Below, one piece after another: positions 10,052-22,208 of a stretch of DNA of 64,000 nucleotides (within the stretch, counting starts at the first letter, position 1; every line of letters begins with the position of its first letter). The notes under the pieces were generated by a model. It was not told the origin of the DNA and searched no databases. It saw nothing but the letters and a program-made list of their open reading frames with translations. Position numbers and translations under genes: made by a program. Origin of the DNA: Anastrepha obliqua (Eukaryota; Arthropoda; Insecta; Diptera; Tephritidae); NCBI RefSeq assembly GCF_027943255.1, contig NC_072893.1, positions 20,978,001-21,042,000 on the forward strand, in the 5' to 3' direction.

Positions 10052-10470
10052 TAAGGGGACAGATACCTGTAAACGGCCATATTTTCCCTGATTTTTATTA
10101 AAATTATTTAAAAAGAAGAAGTCAATATATTTTTTTCAAAATTAGCTACTGTTTACTTATACATTAAAATAATATAAATCTTTTTTTTTTATTTGAATCA
10201 TTTAAAATGGCGGATGTACACTCAATTCTCCCAGGAAGGTCGCAGCGGGGCTTCTCAATCGGCGGGCATTGTAGCATCGGCGTCTGTGACCTGAATACAA
10301 AAAACCAAAAATTTTTTTGTTTATTAATCTCATAATTTCTATACGAATTTAAAAAGAAAATGGAGAAAAATGGAAAAAAGAAAAGAAAAAAAATTGTCCT
10401 ACAGTTGGTTTAAACGCACTTTTCGTGTTTTGTTTCACTGTCAAACATCTTCAGTTTGGTCTAAAATTTA
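10052..10470. other. AT-rich non-coding flank, possible unclassified element
   Basis: Begins AAGGGGACAGATACCTGTAA and is AT-rich. Together with 11260-11560 it brackets the DD41D mariner and could be the two halves of an older, unclassified DNA element. Support is weak. Confidence 0.3.
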
Positions 10471-10472
10471 AC

Positions 10473-11206
10473 CATGAATCGTCTTACAAAGGAACAACGC
10501 TTGCAAATAATTGAATTTTATTATAAAAATGCGTGTTCTGTTAAGAAAGTTTAAGATCCACTTTTTTATCGAAAAGTTGTGTTCAGCGACGAAGCTCTTT
10601 TTTGGATCAATGGGTACGTAAATAAGCAGAATTGTCGATTTTGGAGTGAAGATCAGCCAGAAGAATTGCAAGAGCTGCCAATGTATCCAGAAAAGGTCAC
10701 AGTTTGGTGCGGTTTATGGGCTGGAGGTATCAGAGGTATCATTGGACCGTACTTCTTCAAAGATGCTGCGAATGATAACGTAACTGTGAATGGTGAGCGC
10801 TACCGTGAAATGATTTCCACCTTTTTTTGCCCAAAATGTAAGAGCTTGACTTGCATGACATGTGGTTTCAACAAGACGGTGCCACATGAAACACAGCACG
10901 CGTAACAATGGACTTGTGAACGGCGAGTTCGGTGAACATTTTATTTCACGTTCGGGACCTGTCAATTGGCCACCCAGATCGTGCGATATAACGCCTTTAG
11001 ATTATTTATTGTGGGGCTATGTTAAAGCTCGTGACTATTCAGACAAGCCTGCTTCAATTAACGCATTGGAAGACAACATTAAAACATTTATATGTGAGAT
11101 ATCGGCCGAAACATTAGAAAGAGTATGCCAAAATTGGACTAAGCGGAGGGACCATTTGAAGCGCAGTCGCGGACAACATTTGCATGAAATAATCTTCAAA
11201 CATTAG
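10473..11206 (+). mobile_element. DD41D (rosa-like) mariner, internally deleted
   Basis: Transposase starts MNRLTKEQRLQIIEFYYKN, then jumps at about 10550 by an internal deletion of roughly 100 codons to DPLFYRKVVFSDEALFW, which carries the first catalytic aspartate. WCGLWAGG and VNGERYREM follow, then the second aspartate in FQQDGAT-like sequence (about 10868, shifted frame) and the third in TPLDYLLWGYV. There are 122 nt between the second and third aspartate codons. That is 41 codons after correcting one frameshift, the spacing described for the rosa lineage first found in Ceratitis. It ends HEIIFKH-stop. Inactive through deletion and frameshifts. Confidence 0.85.
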
Positions 11207-11259
11207 ATTATATGGACTGTACTAACGATTTAAATAAAAATTGCATGCATTTTTCTGAA

Positions 11260-12895
11260 TTTTAAGTGTGTTTTTTGGAAAACTTTCCTATAGCTCTTAA
11301 AAATTCACCCCTTATTTTTGCTTCGAAAAAATTATTTCTTCGAAAAATTTTCGAAGACTTGAAACTGATTAAAAGTAATATCATAAAAAAGATGTGTGCA
11401 AAATTTCAGGGAGATCGGTCAATAACTTTTCGAGTTATCGTGTACGCCAATTCGAAAAATATAGTTTTGAGAAAAACGCGTCTACAGTTTGAATACAACG
11501 TAACTATGGTATACCTCTCCCAGCGCTCGAACGAAAAGAATAGAGTCTTCACGGTTGACGATCTATAATAATACAAGCAATACTTAAATTAACGTTCTAA
11601 AATTTGTTGGCATCTTCTTAAAGGATTATATTAACTTTTTATGAAAAAACAAAAACTTATTGCCACATCTTATATATATTAAATTTAGCTTTATTTCTTT
11701 CTTTATAACTGAATTTATAACAGTCGAGACTCTCCTCAGCAATTGAAATTTCTCTCTGGTAACTCTTGAGACAAATTTTTTTAGAAAATCTAGTTTTTTG
11801 TTCAGTATCCGGTCATATTAAATCAAAATCAGATGTACAGAACCTAGACACCGAAATGCGTGTTGACTTCTATGATAATAAAAATGAAATAATGTCAATG
11901 ATAAATTTTAGCAATGCAATACTAACATAAATATAATACAGTTGTGTTTGTTTGTTTGTATATTTTTGAATTTATTTAATAATATTTCACATTTATTTGC
12001 ACGCATTTAAAAATTGTAAATGATTTTCAGTTTATTTAATATTTTTGCCTGCTTAATCACTCAAGATTAATATTTCATTTCATTTGACTTTTCATCACAA
12101 ACGATGAGAATTATCCGCACGCTTTTAAGTTAATTAAACGGTGGCAGCAGAAGCATAAAAACCCAATCACACACACACACACAACCCCAAAAGTGATGCA
12201 TACCAAAGCTGGCAGCAACAAAAATATGTACAGTGGTGCATATTCGTTTAAAGGCACAACGGCTTTTCGACCATTTGATATTGAAAAGCAAATACAAAAA
12301 CAAAAGCTTCGAAGAGCCAATGTATGCGTAATTAATTTATGAGTGACAGGAATAAAAATATTTTTTAAGACTTATTTATTAATTTAATTTCCAATTTCAT
12401 ATATATTTTTACAAGCAATGGCTTTGAATAAATATTCAGTTAAGACCACTTAAAAATAATAAAATATATTGGCGCAAAATCTCACCCGAAATCTAAATAA
12501 GTTCAGACACACTTTAAATAAAAATGTACTTTATATTGGTCATACCTATAGACACCTTTGACTCCTTAAGTCGACCTAAAATTTAAAGTTACAAAAATTT
12601 GGTACCAAACCACTAAGGAAACTCTAGCAATAAAACTAAATAAAATCTGTGGCTATGTTCATTTTCAGAGCGCCTAAGCTGTGTGTGTCTTGTCAAAAAC
12701 AGTGGAGTTCACGACTCAGAGAAACTGCTGAATGGTAATGGTTGGTTTTACAACGTTGCCACTGCGGTGTATTTTTTAATTCAACAAGTCAATACTAGTT
12801 TGATACTAAATTGACTATGAAAACATTGAAAATAAAGTCGGATTTTGTGTTAGACTAAGACTATTCGCCAGTATATTTAATATTACTATTTTTTT
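11260..12895. other. AT-rich non-coding stretch
   Basis: No coding homology seen. Part of it (about 11390-11470, GGGAGATCGGTCAATAACTT) resembles the sort of dispersed insect repeat often carried by non-autonomous elements. A (CA)n run lies at about 12170-12183. The rest shows nothing recognisable. Confidence 0.4.
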
Positions 12896-12897
12896 TT

Positions 12898-13142
12898 AAT
12901 GGGCGCTTACACTCTTTTTTTCTTTCTCTCTTTCCTATTTCTTGTGTGCATCTTGATGTTGTTCCATAAATGGAGTGACCTACAGTTTAAAGCCGACTCC
13001 GTACGGTAGATATTTTTTATGAGGAGCTTTTTCATGGCAGAAATACACTCGGAGGTTTGCCATTGCCCGCCTAGGGGCGACAGCTATAAGATACAACTTT
13101 TTCTTCATTTTGGTGTTTCATGCACGGAGGTTCGAACCAACA
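12898..13142 (-). mobile_element. tRNA-derived SINE, head truncated
   Basis: Minus-strand copy of the SINE defined at 40638-40971, sharing ATGTTGTTCCATAAATGGAG, CGACTCCGTACGG, TTTTTCATGGCAGAAATACA, CTCGGAGGTTTGCCATTGCC and GGTGTTTCATG. The box B equivalent is GGTTCGAACC on the plus strand (13130-13139). The A-box end is replaced by the GTAG-repeat tail of the LINE B copy starting at 13145. Confidence 0.85.
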
Positions 13143-13144
13143 TA

Positions 13145-13918
13145 CTACGAATGGTAGGTAGGTAGGTAAGATGGCAGGAGTACCCAGGTACATTTCAAGT
13201 AGCACTCACGTGCCGTTTTGCTACCCTAATTTGGACCACTACCTGTTAAATGATTTAGGGAAGAGAGAAACCGTCTACAGCCATCTAGTGCTGTTGATGT
13301 AGTGGAGGAGAGAAAACGGATCTAGGCTGGAGAATTTCCTCTAGCCATCCCCAAGAGGCGCACTAAGGAATCTGAAGCACCTAGCCGCCAGAGCCGAAAC
13401 ATTTGCAAAGAAAGTGTTCCACAGTCTCTTTCTCTGCAGGATCCCCACAGCTTCTACAATAGGGTTTGTACGGAATTTCAAGCTTCTCCGCATGAGTACC
13501 GATCACCCAGTGGCCAGTGAATACCGCAATGAGTTTGGAAATTGAATGGTGGGGGATTCCCATCACTTTAAGCGTTCTGTTACTATCGTATTGAGGCCAT
13601 AGTGTTTTCGAAATAGCACACGATGAGACAGAACTCCACCTGTCTTGCGCTTTTTTTAGAAAGAAATTGTGTAGTTTCCCTTTAACAACGGCCAAGGGGA
13701 CACCGATTTCTGAGAAGGGGACAACTGAAACCGGTGCTGTCGACCCCTTCCTGGCAAGCTCATCGGCAATTTCATTTCCCTCTATATTCCTGTGCCCAGG
13801 AACCCAGATAAGGGAGATGTTTCCTGCTCGATCGAGATGTTTGAGTTCCTCCTTACAGGAGTTCACCAAAAGAGAACTACAACACGGTGACGACAGGGCC
13901 TTGATCGCAGCTTGACAC
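13145..13918 (-). mobile_element. RNase H LINE 3' part (family B)
   Basis: Minus-strand LINE, 5'-truncated within RNase H. It encodes QAAIKALSSPC (just after the lost SDS aspartate), then SLIWVPGHRNIEGNEIADEL, a spacer, then FTGHWVIGTHAEKLE and PYKPYCRSCGDPAEKETVEH. The 3' UTR runs from about 13380 down to a GTAG tetranucleotide tail at 13145-13168. The last RNase H motif is intact (GNEIAD). Related copies are at 18736-20060, 28415-28865 and 33600-35115. Confidence 0.87.
13381..13915 (-). pseudogene. RNase H and zinc tail of LINE B
   Basis: One uninterrupted frame of about 178 codons holds the second half of RNase H (WVPGH...GNEIADEL) and a C-x2-C...H-x4-C tail (CRSCG...HFLCKC). It is among the best-preserved LINE stretches in the window. 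In RNase H LINEs this domain degrades the RNA template during integration. The first two catalytic acidic residues are absent because of 5' truncation. Confidence 0.8.
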
Positions 13919-14194
13919 GTAAAAGTTGAATATTGTAACGTAATTAAAATATACGACAATCAGTTACACCCGCATCAATGACCCTGAAATACGATTCGTT
14001 TACAAGAGCACGCAGTCCACTAAATCTAATTAAAATAACCCGTACGAATAACGAAGCTAACGCGGTTCCCTCTCCGCCCATACGCTCAGCTGAAAGTGAG
14101 AAACTTTAAATTTAAAACCAAATTCTGCCGGTTAACTTAAACAAACAAATTCACCTCGTCGATTAGATAAAGAAGTGTTAAGTGATCTCTGATG

Positions 14195-15040
14195 AGCCCG
14201 GCGAACACTATTTTTACATTTTCATGGACGGCTTCAGGACCGAGCACGATTCAGGCTTTAGTGTCTACGTGGAAACGAGTGAGATAAAACTAGACTTGGC
14301 TCTTGGAATGCACGCATCTGTGTTTCCAGCGGAGGTGTAGGCTGTTCAAAAAGCAATGAACTTTGTTATGTAAAACAGGTAGAGACGAAGATCTGCATGT
14401 GTCTACAGCGACAGCCTACCTGCATTCATGGCCTTAGACAGCCCTCCAACCACTTCAAGGGTAGTCGAGTCCCGTAAATCCAGGCTGAACTATAGACATA
14501 ATAGCCTGATACTAACGTGGATCCCGGGACACGTGGGAATCGTGGGTAAGGAGACCTCTAACTCCTTAGCTAAGATGGGATTTGAGGCCAACTTCTTTGG
14601 CCCGGAGAACGTGCTGTCACTCCTTTCTGCCATCAAAGCGACGGTTAGCAAATGGGCTACTTCAACGCACAAGCGAGCCTGGCATTCTGAGAGAGGCTGC
14701 AGATGGACTAAACTGGTGTTACCTGTCATGTCCGATCGACTGCCGCAAACCCTTCTGTCATTAGGCAGAGGGGAGTGCAGACGGCTGGTTGGACTGATGA
14801 AGGGCCACTTTCTGTGGGCGAAGTACATAGATAAGATAGGCATCTCAGACAATGCACTCTGCCCTGCATGCGGTGGAGATGATGAGCCTGCGGACCACTT
14901 TCTGTGCGTCTGCCCGCCTTCGCTCGAATCAGGCTTGATGTCTTTAGCATTTATGAGTTAAAAAGCGACCCCCTTGGCTGCTTGGCACCACAACATCTAC
15001 TCAGATTTCTGCGGAGGTCGGGTAGATTTAAAGAAAATTA
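14195..15040 (+). mobile_element. RNase H LINE 3' part (family C)
   Basis: Plus-strand remnant. FMDGF at about 14224 supplies the first RNase H aspartate, and VFPAEV at about 14320 the glutamate, followed by a stop. VYSDSLPAFMALDS (about 14400) supplies the next aspartate, and LTWIPGHVGIVGKETSNSLA (about 14510-14570) the last block, where the usual GNE-AD acidic positions are altered. The Cys/His tail reads ALCPACGGDDEPADHFLC. The family is clearly different in sequence from B, D and I. Confidence 0.82.
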
Positions 15041-15059
15041 AAAAGGGAACTCGAGTGCA

Positions 15060-17020
15060 TTATAATGGGCTTAATATTGTCTAGGTGCTGTACTTGCTAG
15101 TTGTTCCGACAAAAAACAAAAAAAAGTGATCTCGTTAGAGGCAAATGTTTTTTTGCTGTTACTTTCAAGCCGTTTACTCGATTTTTTTTTCAATTTTTGT
15201 GATTGCGTGCCTTCAGCAAACGAGGGATGTTCGGTGCGGTTCAAGTGATAGCTTTCATTTAATGTAAACTGACGATCAAAAAATGTGGAATACATAATTT
15301 TTTTTTATATTAACCGATCATTATTTGGCATTTGAGTAGCACTCAGTAGGGTTTTTGGTTGTTTCGAGCTTTTTTCATTCCAATTCGTCTCTTTGACAAT
15401 TATTGTTCGACCTTTCTGTGAGTAGTAATAACAATAATGAAGAATAATAGTAATATAGTAACAACAATAATGAATAACTCTGCTACATTATTCACAGTGC
15501 CAATGATATGCCAAGGATTGGCGCGAGCAACAAAAGCAAGCGAGAGATAAAAGGGAGTGAACTGCATAAGTAAAGCCGGAGCGTTGTTAATCATTATCCA
15601 CGCCGCAAGGGTAGTTTAAAACGTATGTATGTGCGACGCAACCTTTGAGAACGCAAAGTTAAACGGTAAGCAACTACACACCCATAATGATAACTACTCC
15701 TTCACTTACCCGCTTGCCGGTGCAACGATGATGACTTTGAAGAGTATTGAGTGCTATGCTGTTATGCTAATTGGCATATGCTCAATTAAATAAATTTACC
15801 GGTCCCAGATGAAGAGCATGAAATTCCCCCTTTTCGTTCCACTTCTCCTACCACCATCGTACTCACCTTTTGCCATTCGCTCTAGTTTACCTTTCACCAA
15901 ACTCACCGTAGCAAAATGAGCGTCCATGACAACGGCTCTCTAACTGATTATGATGTGTTTGCGAAAATTTTTCCCTTCCATAAAAAAAGTATAAAAACTT
16001 AAATAAAAAGTAAAAACAACAAAAAGGAGCAGAGAGCGAAAAAGCCAATGTAAATCCGCAGCCTGGGGCCATTAACCAGCACAACAACACAAATAATCAC
16101 CCACCTATCATTGTAAACTGCAGGCAGAGGTCAAATACATGTAACCGTGCATTGCCGTCGCTTCCTATGCAACCCTGTGCTTATTTCTTTGTTCGTAGAT
16201 ATTTAGTTAGATAGCAGCGTTCACAGTTTGCCGCTGCATCGTTTTTATCTGCACTGTTGTTGCGTTCAACTTGTGCAAGGCCTTGCTCACCGCTTTGTGG
16301 CAACCATTTAATTTAGCGCACAATACGCCACTTGCGGTTGCCATGGTGGCTAAAAGTCTCCTCACCGTTGATCCTTTCCAATGAACGAGCAAACGTCTTG
16401 CGCTAATGATGCAACAGCTACAGCAGCAACAACAAAAACAACTATAATAATGACGTTAAGCCCAAAGATGTCACGGCAACGATAACAAAGGCATATGGCA
16501 TGATTCTTTTCGAAATGATAAGCATAATGAGCCCGAAAAAAGGAATGAATAAATTAAATGACCGATTTTAGAGGCAACAAACAATTGGCAGAATGCTTAT
16601 GAATTCACTAAATTCATTACTTGATTTTATTTCTAATTTCATAAAAAATTATACTACCTAAGTACTCTGCTTATTTTGAGCTTTCAAAAATGTAGTCATT
16701 GGAGTCGCGTGCGAACGTAATACTGAAGGGGAAGCTCTTGACTTGCACTCACCCACCTTTCAGTGGCCAGAAAAAGTTGCTTCTAGTAAGGTTCTTCTCA
16801 TCTCATAAACTTCCGGTTTCTACTAATTATCTAAGTATCCTTTTGGAGGATTAAAAATTGGCTTGGTGGCAATGATCTCTACAAACAATCATCTAATAAC
16901 AACGAGCTTCGGATATGTATCTGAAATGTCCGGCAGGATTAATCTGTCCAATTGTTAGATGCTCCAGATAAATAGGATATATGGTGGACCGAACGTATTA
17001 CAACAGATATGCAATCGATG
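15060..17020. other. Long non-coding stretch, few repeats
   Basis: No recognisable transposon or gene across about 2 kb, the longest such stretch in the left third. It holds an ATAATAATA-rich patch near 15425-15475 and a (CAACAG)-like patch near 16415-16440. It could be older host intergenic or intronic DNA. Confidence 0.4.
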
Positions 17021-17027
17021 TAAAGTT

Positions 17028-17110
17028 GCAGACAGAGTGGAAACATAGCCGAAAACGAATTGATTGCGTTGCGGACAAGCGGGCGAGTGTTCATAGTGGA
17101 AGACGAACGA
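17028..17110 (+). mobile_element. Possible tiny RNase H LINE fragment
   Basis: A short stretch reads NIAENELIALRTSGR and an overlapping VADKRASVHSG, which together resemble the GH-N-I-GNE-AD-LA-GS end of LINE RNase H in two frames. It is too short to be sure. Confidence 0.3.
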
Positions 17111-17254
17111 AATGTGATAACCGTTAAAGTGGTTTTGCCTTCAGATCATGATCAATTGTGTCTAAATGAAAACCTCTTTTTAAAAGTAAAACTCAAAGAA
17201 AAAAAATGAATTTACGAATGAAATTTGTCTAGAGAATTTCACCACTTATATAGG

Positions 17255-18118
17255 GAGGGCCAAGTAAAATTTGCTTTTTGAATCGGCTATAAAAAAAACT
17301 AATCAATATTTTTTCAAACTTTTTTTTTTTTAATTTGAAGATTAAACATTGTCATTTATGAATAAAAAATAATATCGTTCAAATGACTGCCACGACTGGC
17401 TTTACAGTAGGCCATTCGATGAACTCAATTTTTAAGCACATTTTCGATTGTTTGGGCTCCAATTTCATGAATGGCAACTTCGATTTCGTGTTTTAAAGCA
17501 TCAATCGTCTCTGGATGGTTCGCATAGCATTTGTCCTTAACGGCTCCCCACAAAAAATAGTCCAACGGGCTTAAATCCCAGCTCCGAGGCGGCCAATTGA
17601 TATCGGAATTAAAAAACGGTAGCCAAAAGTTCGAGTGCAACCTTGGCAGTGTGATAAGTTGCACCGTCCTGTTGAAACCAAATGTCGTCCATGTCATCCT
17701 CTTCAATTTTTGAAAAGAAAAACTCGTTGAGCATGTCACAGTAACGCTCGCCATTTACTGTAACCGCCCTCGTCCCTCGCTCATTTTCGAAAAAAATGGC
17801 CCGATGATGCCGCCAGACCAAAAACCGCACCAAACAGTGACTCGTTGTGGATGCATTTGCTTCTCTACAGTAACGTGTGGATTTTCTGAGCCCCAAATCC
17901 GACAATTTCGCTTATTGACGTAGCCACCGATGTGAAAATCAGAAAAGAAGAAGAAGACTCACCACTTTGGAAATAGGTTTTCAATATTTCCCAATTTTGT
18001 TTGTTTCGTAAATGTCGAACCTTTAAGTAAATTATGAACACATTTGACATGTCCCTTGAGTTACCATTCTCAAAAAAATAGGTGGTTCGAAAAGCAAACG
18101 CTATATGGCCCATATGAA
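17255..18118 (-). mobile_element. DD41D-type mariner remnant
   Basis: Minus-strand transposase. A decayed first-aspartate region reads SDFHIGGYVNKRNCRIWGSE (about 17945-17885). VTVWCGFWSGGIIGPFFFEN and VNGERYCDM follow, then the second aspartate in DIWFQQDGATYHTAK and the third in WDLSPLDYFLWGAV. The C-terminus is ETIDALKHEIEVAIHEIG. About 103 nt separate the last two aspartate codons, a deletion relative to the 41-codon relatives plus a frameshift at a T run (about 17608). Diverged TIR-like ends are AGGGAGGGCCAAGTAAAATT and the reverse complement of 18070-18118. The N-terminal half is missing. Confidence 0.82.
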
Positions 18119-18119
18119 G

Positions 18120-18735
18120 AGTTATTGCAAGACGAACAGAAATTTCTCTAATATTCAAGAATGTCCTTTATTTGTCATTTTGCTAAAAATTTAACCACTT
18201 AATGGAAAATAATGGACAAATTACGTTAAAACTCCGATCACGACAGCTGAAAGATTGTTTGTGACTTACGGTAGATACCCAGAAAAGCTCGGAACATTTC
18301 GAGACATTTTTTTGGAAACCCATCGTTTTGCCATCTCATAAGCAAAATCATAAGTAAAGCTTCTGTGGGTGCAATCAGCCTTTCTAATAAACTTTGGCAG
18401 TGCCATTCTATTCATTCCAGGCTGGAATAGTTTCGCAGATTTTTCAAGTGATTGACAGAAGAAACGCCATTACCTTAATTGAGCTTATCCGCGATTAGTT
18501 TATGTGTAATAACAAACCTTTCGCCAAACAACGAAATGAAAGCTCGATACACAAATCGAGCAACTTTTCGTTGTTTGGATGTAAACGGGAATCCTTTCAC
18601 GTCACATTTTCACAAAGAAGGCGAAAAGGCAGGTATGCTGCTCGAAGCTAATAAGACTGGTTCTATTTTCCGGTACAGATAGAAATCCAGCAAGTCCGTA
18701 GAGGTACATTTCGAAACCATGAACCCTTAGTGCAG
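18120..18735. other. Unassigned spacer
   Basis: No homology recognised. The short open frame at 18479-18682 has no supporting features. Confidence 0.35.
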
Positions 18736-20060
18736 TCTTACCTACCTGTCGCATTACCACCTCGAAGTAGCTAGCTGAAATGGTTAAAGTACCACTCTGG
18801 CATTCCCCAAGTAGCACTAAAGTGGCGCTTTGATACCATTTTGAGACCTCCAACGGGCAGATATCGACAGTCAACAAGAGCTGTTGATGTGACGGAAAAG
18901 GTTGATGGGACTTAGGTTGGAGCACTGCCCCAGGCTGGCGAAGAAAGGAGTACCCAGTGACCTTCAGCGACTAGCTAGCCAGGATATTTACAGAGAAAGT
19001 GCTCAACAGTCTCCTGCTCAGAAAGATAGCTTTTACACACAAAAACTAGCTTTTACACATGTGTGCCGATAGTCAAATGACCGATAAACCCAGCTACGAG
19101 TTTGGAAATTGAATGGCGTGGCGTCAATAGGACTTTCTGAGTCCTCCATTTATTGCATTGAGGCCAAAGGGTTTCCGAAATAGCACACGAAGAAATTAAG
19201 CTCCATCTGTTCTGCGCTACTCTGGAAATTAATTTGTGCAATTACTCTTTAACAACAGTCAAGAGGACTCCGACGACCGGGTAGGAGACCTCTGAGAACA
19301 ATTCAGTCGACTCCTAGCAAGCTCATCAGTAATTTCATTTCCCTCTATATTCCTATTTTTGGAAGCCAGATTAGGGAAACATTACCGGAACACTCCAGAA
19401 CTTTGATCTCCTTCTTACAGGAGTTGACCAGTTTGGCTCTATACCATGGTGTAGCCAGTAGCTGGATCGCAGCTTCACTATCGGAAAAAATGTTAATATC
19501 TCCCTCGTTCCCGCGTTCCTTAATCATTCTGCATGCCTGCAGAATCGCAAAGATTTCTGCCTGAAATACATTAGTAGTATTTGGTAAAAGATAAATTCGC
19601 TGATTTAGAGAAAACTTCTGCTCGGACTCCCGATTCCACCCTGGAACCGTCACAAAAACAGAGATATCTGCATTGGTACAGGTTTTCTCCACATTCCAGT
19701 CCTGCCTACTTGAAAAGATTGCTCTGACACGACCCTCAAACTCCAGTTTGCTGATAGATAAATCTCTCCGAAGTTCAGGGACATAACTGTACGGTGTGAA
19801 CTGCCCAAAAATGCTGTCATTGTCCCTTGAGATATTGCCTCCAGAGGACAATCTCCTTTAACCTGATTACACCTTGAGCTATAATGGAAATGACGAAAAA
19901 GTCGATGGGAAGTGGCACTGGGGCAAGTTCTACATTCCTCGGTGATGCCAATACGAGCAGTCCTTTGCACCCTCGCCAGTTTAGTGATATTATAGCTTCC
20001 CAATAAATCAGGCATCCATAAGCTAAAATTGTAAGAACCACCACGACCACCATACAAATA
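18736..20060 (-). mobile_element. RNase H LINE (family B2), RT thumb to 3' end
   Basis: Minus strand. From 20060 downward it carries an RT thumb/connection (ARVQRTARIGITEECRTCPS; a neighbouring frame gives PLPIDFFVI), then RNase H. The first DGSKM aspartate block is deleted (ISVFVT joins VPGWNRESEQ), but VFQAEIFAI and IFSDSEAAIQLL carry the next two acidic residues. SLIWLPK follows, where the frame breaks. 19053-19241 gives another tail piece. The 3' UTR extends to about 18736. A shorter plus-strand relative lies at 28415-28865. Confidence 0.83.
19345..19851 (-). pseudogene. LINE B2 RNase H domain
   Basis: A 168-codon open frame with FQAEIFAILQACRMI and FSDSEAAIQ, the glutamate and third aspartate of RNase H. 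The first catalytic aspartate is lost in a small deletion, and the final GNE-AD block is lost to a frameshift after SLIWLP. Upstream residues RDLSISKLEFEGR also occur in the copy at 34911-35115, which helps link that fragment to this family. Confidence 0.8.
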
Positions 20061-20064
20061 ACAG

Positions 20065-21160
20065 CAATAATGCGGCTTAAAAACAATTATGCACGAGCCA
20101 TGAGCCAAGAATAAACCATCCAAGTTACATAAAACCATAGAAACCACATGAAACTAGGAGCTGGTCCACGCTCAATTCTTTCTCAAGTCCAATGATTCAA
20201 GATTACGCGGTGGAGCTATCAATTAATGAGACTGACGCTGCTATAGAAGAAGTAAACTTGAGTATGATGCTAACATTCTTTTAATGGGTTAATGGGAAAG
20301 TGATGAGACGACTAAGACAGCCACTTCTCTCCAAATGACAACCTTCACCTGCTGTCCTAGATTTCTTGTCCTGGATTCGGAACCCACTGACTTTGCTAAT
20401 GAGGCTCTGTCGACCGAGTCAAGGTGGGGTAACCTTTCCATCAGCGAGGGAGAACTTTCTACATCTTGTCAGCCTGGTGGCAAAGCTGGCAGCTCCGGTA
20501 TCAAGCTCGAGTACAGAGGGCTAATCCTCTACTCAATTTAGACTTTTGGATTCCTGAAACGGAAGCAAATAAAGATATTAAAAATAGCAGCTGTGACTTC
20601 CAAATTTTAACATAAATATAAATTGGCCTCTAGATCGCAAAATTACAATTAATGCTTAATTTGTAAGCTATTAAAGGCTGTGTCTATCCGTGGACAATAT
20701 TTTTAGAAGTGCGACTATTTGCTCAGAAAAATATAATAATTATCTGAAAAAAATTATGGTTTTTTTTGGCTGTGTGCCAGTGCAGTCACTGTAAATTGTG
20801 ATAAAATGTTCGTGTTTTTTTGCTGGGTAAAATTCCTCAACATCAAATTACAACACTTGCAGTAAATCCCAGCACTGATGGCTCTAAATACATTAAGTAA
20901 TCCAAAAGACTTAACAAATTTTATTGATTAAGAGATAAAAAATGTTGTGGCCTCAAAAGACTCAAATAACCTGTTAAAGAATAGAAAGAAAGAGGGCAGG
21001 TAAAGCATCCACAAAGCCATGTAGCACAAAGGGTCACGGATGACACAAAGAAAATCAAATTCACGGCCGAACTAGACGAAATGTCTGCTAATGTACAATT
21101 ATGAAAATGAAATTTTTTTTTTCAGGAAAATGAGTCACACGTCATACATAAGTACATATG
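20065..21160. other. Unassigned spacer with one unexplained open stretch
   Basis: A 68-codon frame at 20335-20541 (contains ISEGELSTSCQPGGKAG) is open but I do not recognise it. The rest is AT-rich with no element signature. Confidence 0.35.
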
Positions 21161-21215
21161 TACTAGGTTCTTCAATAAGTTTTGCGGTTGGATAAGAAAA
21201 AGACTAAGTTACGGT

Positions 21216-22200
21216 TTGAAAACACATCCGTCAAATCTCACTGAACACCAACAAACTTGCTCCAACGAGATTTCAAATTATGAACTCCATCCCTTCAGAG
21301 AGAATTTGGAAGGACTGCAAAATACGCTTCGAGAAAATTCAGAATTTTTTAGGTCTGGAAATAGATGGAAGTCGCTTAGGACCAAATCTGGTGAATACAA
21401 ATCGAACTTTAATTCTTGGATTTAAGCCATTGACCAAATGCTCTTGTGACGCAGCGCAGTGTCCTAATGAAAAATAATTTTCTTCTTTTGCAAACTGGGT
21501 CTTTTTCAGGGATTTTCTTCTTCAACTGGTCGAAAGGGTTGCAATAATATTCAGAATTCATTGTTTTAACAATTTGCAAGTAATCCACACACAAAATTCC
21601 TTTCGCATCCCACAAAACTGATGCGAGCAACTTCTTGGTCGATTACTGGACACATTTCAGAGCCAAAGAACCAGGTCCACACAACTCTCTAGCCTCCTGT
21701 TTTGGTTCAGGGTTATGACGATGGACCCAAGTCCCATCCACAGTGCTGAATCGATGCACTAAAGGCACTTTATCCATTCGAAAACTCTCTAAATGCTGCT
21801 GAGAAAGTCGCGTTCGAATGTATTTTTCTTCCATTGTTAACGAATGCGGCATCCATTTCGCACGCAGCTGCTTTCTGAAACCCAATATGTGAGTCAAAAT
21901 ATTGTTTACACTGCTTAATGAGATGCCTAGGGCTTCTACTAAATCTCTTTCAGTCACTCGACGATTTCTCAATGCGATATCCTGTATTTTTTCTACGATT
22001 TCTGGAAGGGTTGCTATTTTGGACACCCTTGACGTAGATCGTCTTCAAGGCTTGTATGACCCTGTTTCTATTCAACAACCCATCTTTCTATTGTACTAAT
22101 TGATGGCAAAAAGCCCTTTACACTTTCAAAATTCGTTTATAAATTTCGCTTGCTTTTAAACCTTCAAAAAATAAAAATTCTAAAATGGCCAATACTAAAT
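21216..22200 (-). pseudogene. Mariner transposase (outer element), frameshifted
   Basis: Reading downward on the minus strand: ILEFLFFEGLKASEIYKRIL, then IERWVV in a second frame, then KIATLPEIVEKIQDIALRNR and DLVEALGISLSSVNNILTH (helix-turn-helix). HSLTMEEKYIRTRLSQQHLE and the first catalytic aspartate region follow, altered to STVDGTWVHRHNPE, then SVLWDAKGILCVDYLQ. The end region is LYSPDLVLSDFHLFPDLKN with the third aspartate. Several frameshifts and stops are present and the second aspartate block is blurred (about 21470). Inactive. Confidence 0.83.
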
Positions 22201-22208
22201 GGCCTGTA

